From positions 1 through 64,000 of the forward strand of contig JAIPBD010000018.1 of assembly GCA_021739765.1 (NCBI GenBank): a stretch of DNA of 64,000 nt. The letters are read 5' to 3'. The notes below the pieces were generated by a model, which was not told where the DNA came from, searched no databases, and worked only from the letters and a program-made list of their open reading frames with translations. A program made the translations under genes and the position numbers. This document shows, one piece after another, positions 63,473 through 64,000 of this stretch; position 1 is the first letter of the stretch, and each line of letters opens with the position of its first letter. Source of the DNA: Melioribacteraceae bacterium (GTDB lineage: Bacteria > Bacteroidota > Ignavibacteria > Ignavibacteriales > Melioribacteraceae).

Positions 63473-64000
63473 TTATAGTTCAAAAATCGAACTGAAAGTT
63501 GCCGTTGTAGATTTATTAATATTGTGCGAAGTTACAGCCAATCCAACAAATAATTTAACCGGTAGCTTAAGTTCAAATTGAGTATATTTTTTCCAATTTT
63601 CACCATCCGTACCGGCAAAACCGGAAAAGACTTGACCGGTTCTTTTAAGTCGAATCCAAGTTTCGGGATAATTTACCGGAAATTCGGGGAGACCTTCACA
63701 ACTCTCGGGGTAAATGGCCTCCATTTCACCGCCCTTTGTAGCTCTAAACTGAAATTCGTATCCTCCATTATTTTTATTTCGCGCGTTATTATCGGGAAAT
63801 ACTTGAAAAAAAATGTGTTTACTCTCTTCGGTTAGATCCTCTCTTGCCATTATGCCTGCTTTTGTATAAAGATCGGTCGGGTCAAGATTTTCAATTTTAG
63901 TGCAAATATCAAAATTCCAATCATGCCCGAAATAGGAAAAATGAAATTCATCCTTTCTCCCCCATATATCTTCTCCACATGCGGTTATTTTAATTTGTTC
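63473..64000 (-). CDS. C-terminal part of a protein ending in a DUF1349/ConA-like domain (cut by window edge)
   Basis: The frame is open through the end of the window, so only the last ~175 residues are visible. They match a complete DUF1349-like jelly roll: GEDIWGRKDEFHFSYF, then DWNFDICTKIENL, LYTKAGIMAREDLTEESKH, TWIRLKRTGQVFSGFAGTDGENWK, LFVGLAVTSHN. The internal ATG at 63850 is not a start, since the domain begins upstream of it. It is 46 bases before the PD40 gene and is the first visible gene of the operon. The missing N-terminus may hold a glycosidase or another domain. Confidence 0.75.
   Translation of the reverse strand, partial: EQIKITACGEDIWGRKDEFHFSYFGHDWNFDICTKIENLDPTDLYTKAGIMAREDLTEESKHIFFQVFPDNNARNKNNGGYEFQFRATKGGEMEAIYPESCEGLPEFPVNYPETWIRLKRTGQVFSGFAGTDGENWKKYTQFELKLPVKLFVGLAVTSHNINKSTTATFSSIFEL

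Noticed and set aside
1-64000. tRNA, rRNA or CRISPR array
   Set aside because: No tRNA-like T-loop/acceptor pairing, no rRNA-like sequence and no regularly spaced repeats were seen in reading both strands.

Overview
The window is AT-rich DNA dense in secreted proteins. Nine genes end in an intact type IX secretion (T9SS) type A sorting domain with the YPNPFNPTT-style signature, and a tenth has that domain cut by a stop codon. This signature, the ~330-aa HxRRGD glycosyltransferases, the TonB receptor and the polysaccharide-degrading genes suggest a member of the Ignavibacteriota (Ignavibacteria/Melioribacter-like) or a close relative in the Bacteroidota-Chlorobiota group. That assignment is an inference from protein style. 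No rRNA, tRNA or CRISPR array was seen.

Left part (1-8.4 kb): a small GIY-YIG gene with an inverted repeat at its 3' end, a T9SS surface protein, a badly decayed tyrosine-recombinase remnant, and a surface-glycan cluster. The cluster has three tandem paralogues of a fucosyltransferase-like enzyme, a GDP-4-keto-6-deoxymannose-reductase-like gene, and a GT4 glycosyltransferase overlapping it.

Middle part (8.5-35.4 kb): a T9SS beta-propeller protein, a TPR sensor kinase divergent from a LuxR-type response regulator, and then about 22 kb of surface genes. Two formylglycine-enzyme-fold (FGE-like) T9SS proteins share a duplicated ~100-bp upstream region containing a palindrome. They are followed by two tandem copies of a two-gene module: a ~350-370-aa fibre-like secreted protein with a conserved base and variable tip, then a ~2,360-aa LamG-containing T9SS giant. 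A T9SS protein between the modules carries the same ~105-aa 'AFVGDE-RG' repeat as the giants. The first FGE gene is cut by a nonsense mutation inside its sorting domain, and two other genes have repetitive elements inserted in frame at the same point of their sorting domains. This duplicated assembly is the best candidate here for an undescribed system.

Right part (35.5-64 kb): almost entirely minus-strand glycan degradation. It starts with a PL6 alginate/chondroitin lyase, a TfoX-like protein and a pentapeptide-repeat protein. A SusD-less polysaccharide-utilisation locus follows: GH5 with CBM6 and T9SS domain, a CBM6 lipoprotein, a divergent transmembrane winged-helix regulator, a decayed GH3, an intact GH3, a T9SS-borne AGE-family epimerase, a GH2, a T9SS beta-helix/CBM9 protein, and a TonB receptor. 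A second operon holds another GH3, another GH5, an exported sugar-epimerase-like TIM barrel, a PD40 propeller protein and a ConA-like protein cut by the window edge. The same operator-like site, ACTGTTA-N4-TAACAGT, lies between the regulator and the CBM6 gene and again upstream of the TonB receptor, suggesting one regulon. The GH3/GH5/GH2/epimerase mix points to a beta-linked plant or algal glucan or (gluco)mannan, but the substrate cannot be fixed from sequence alone.
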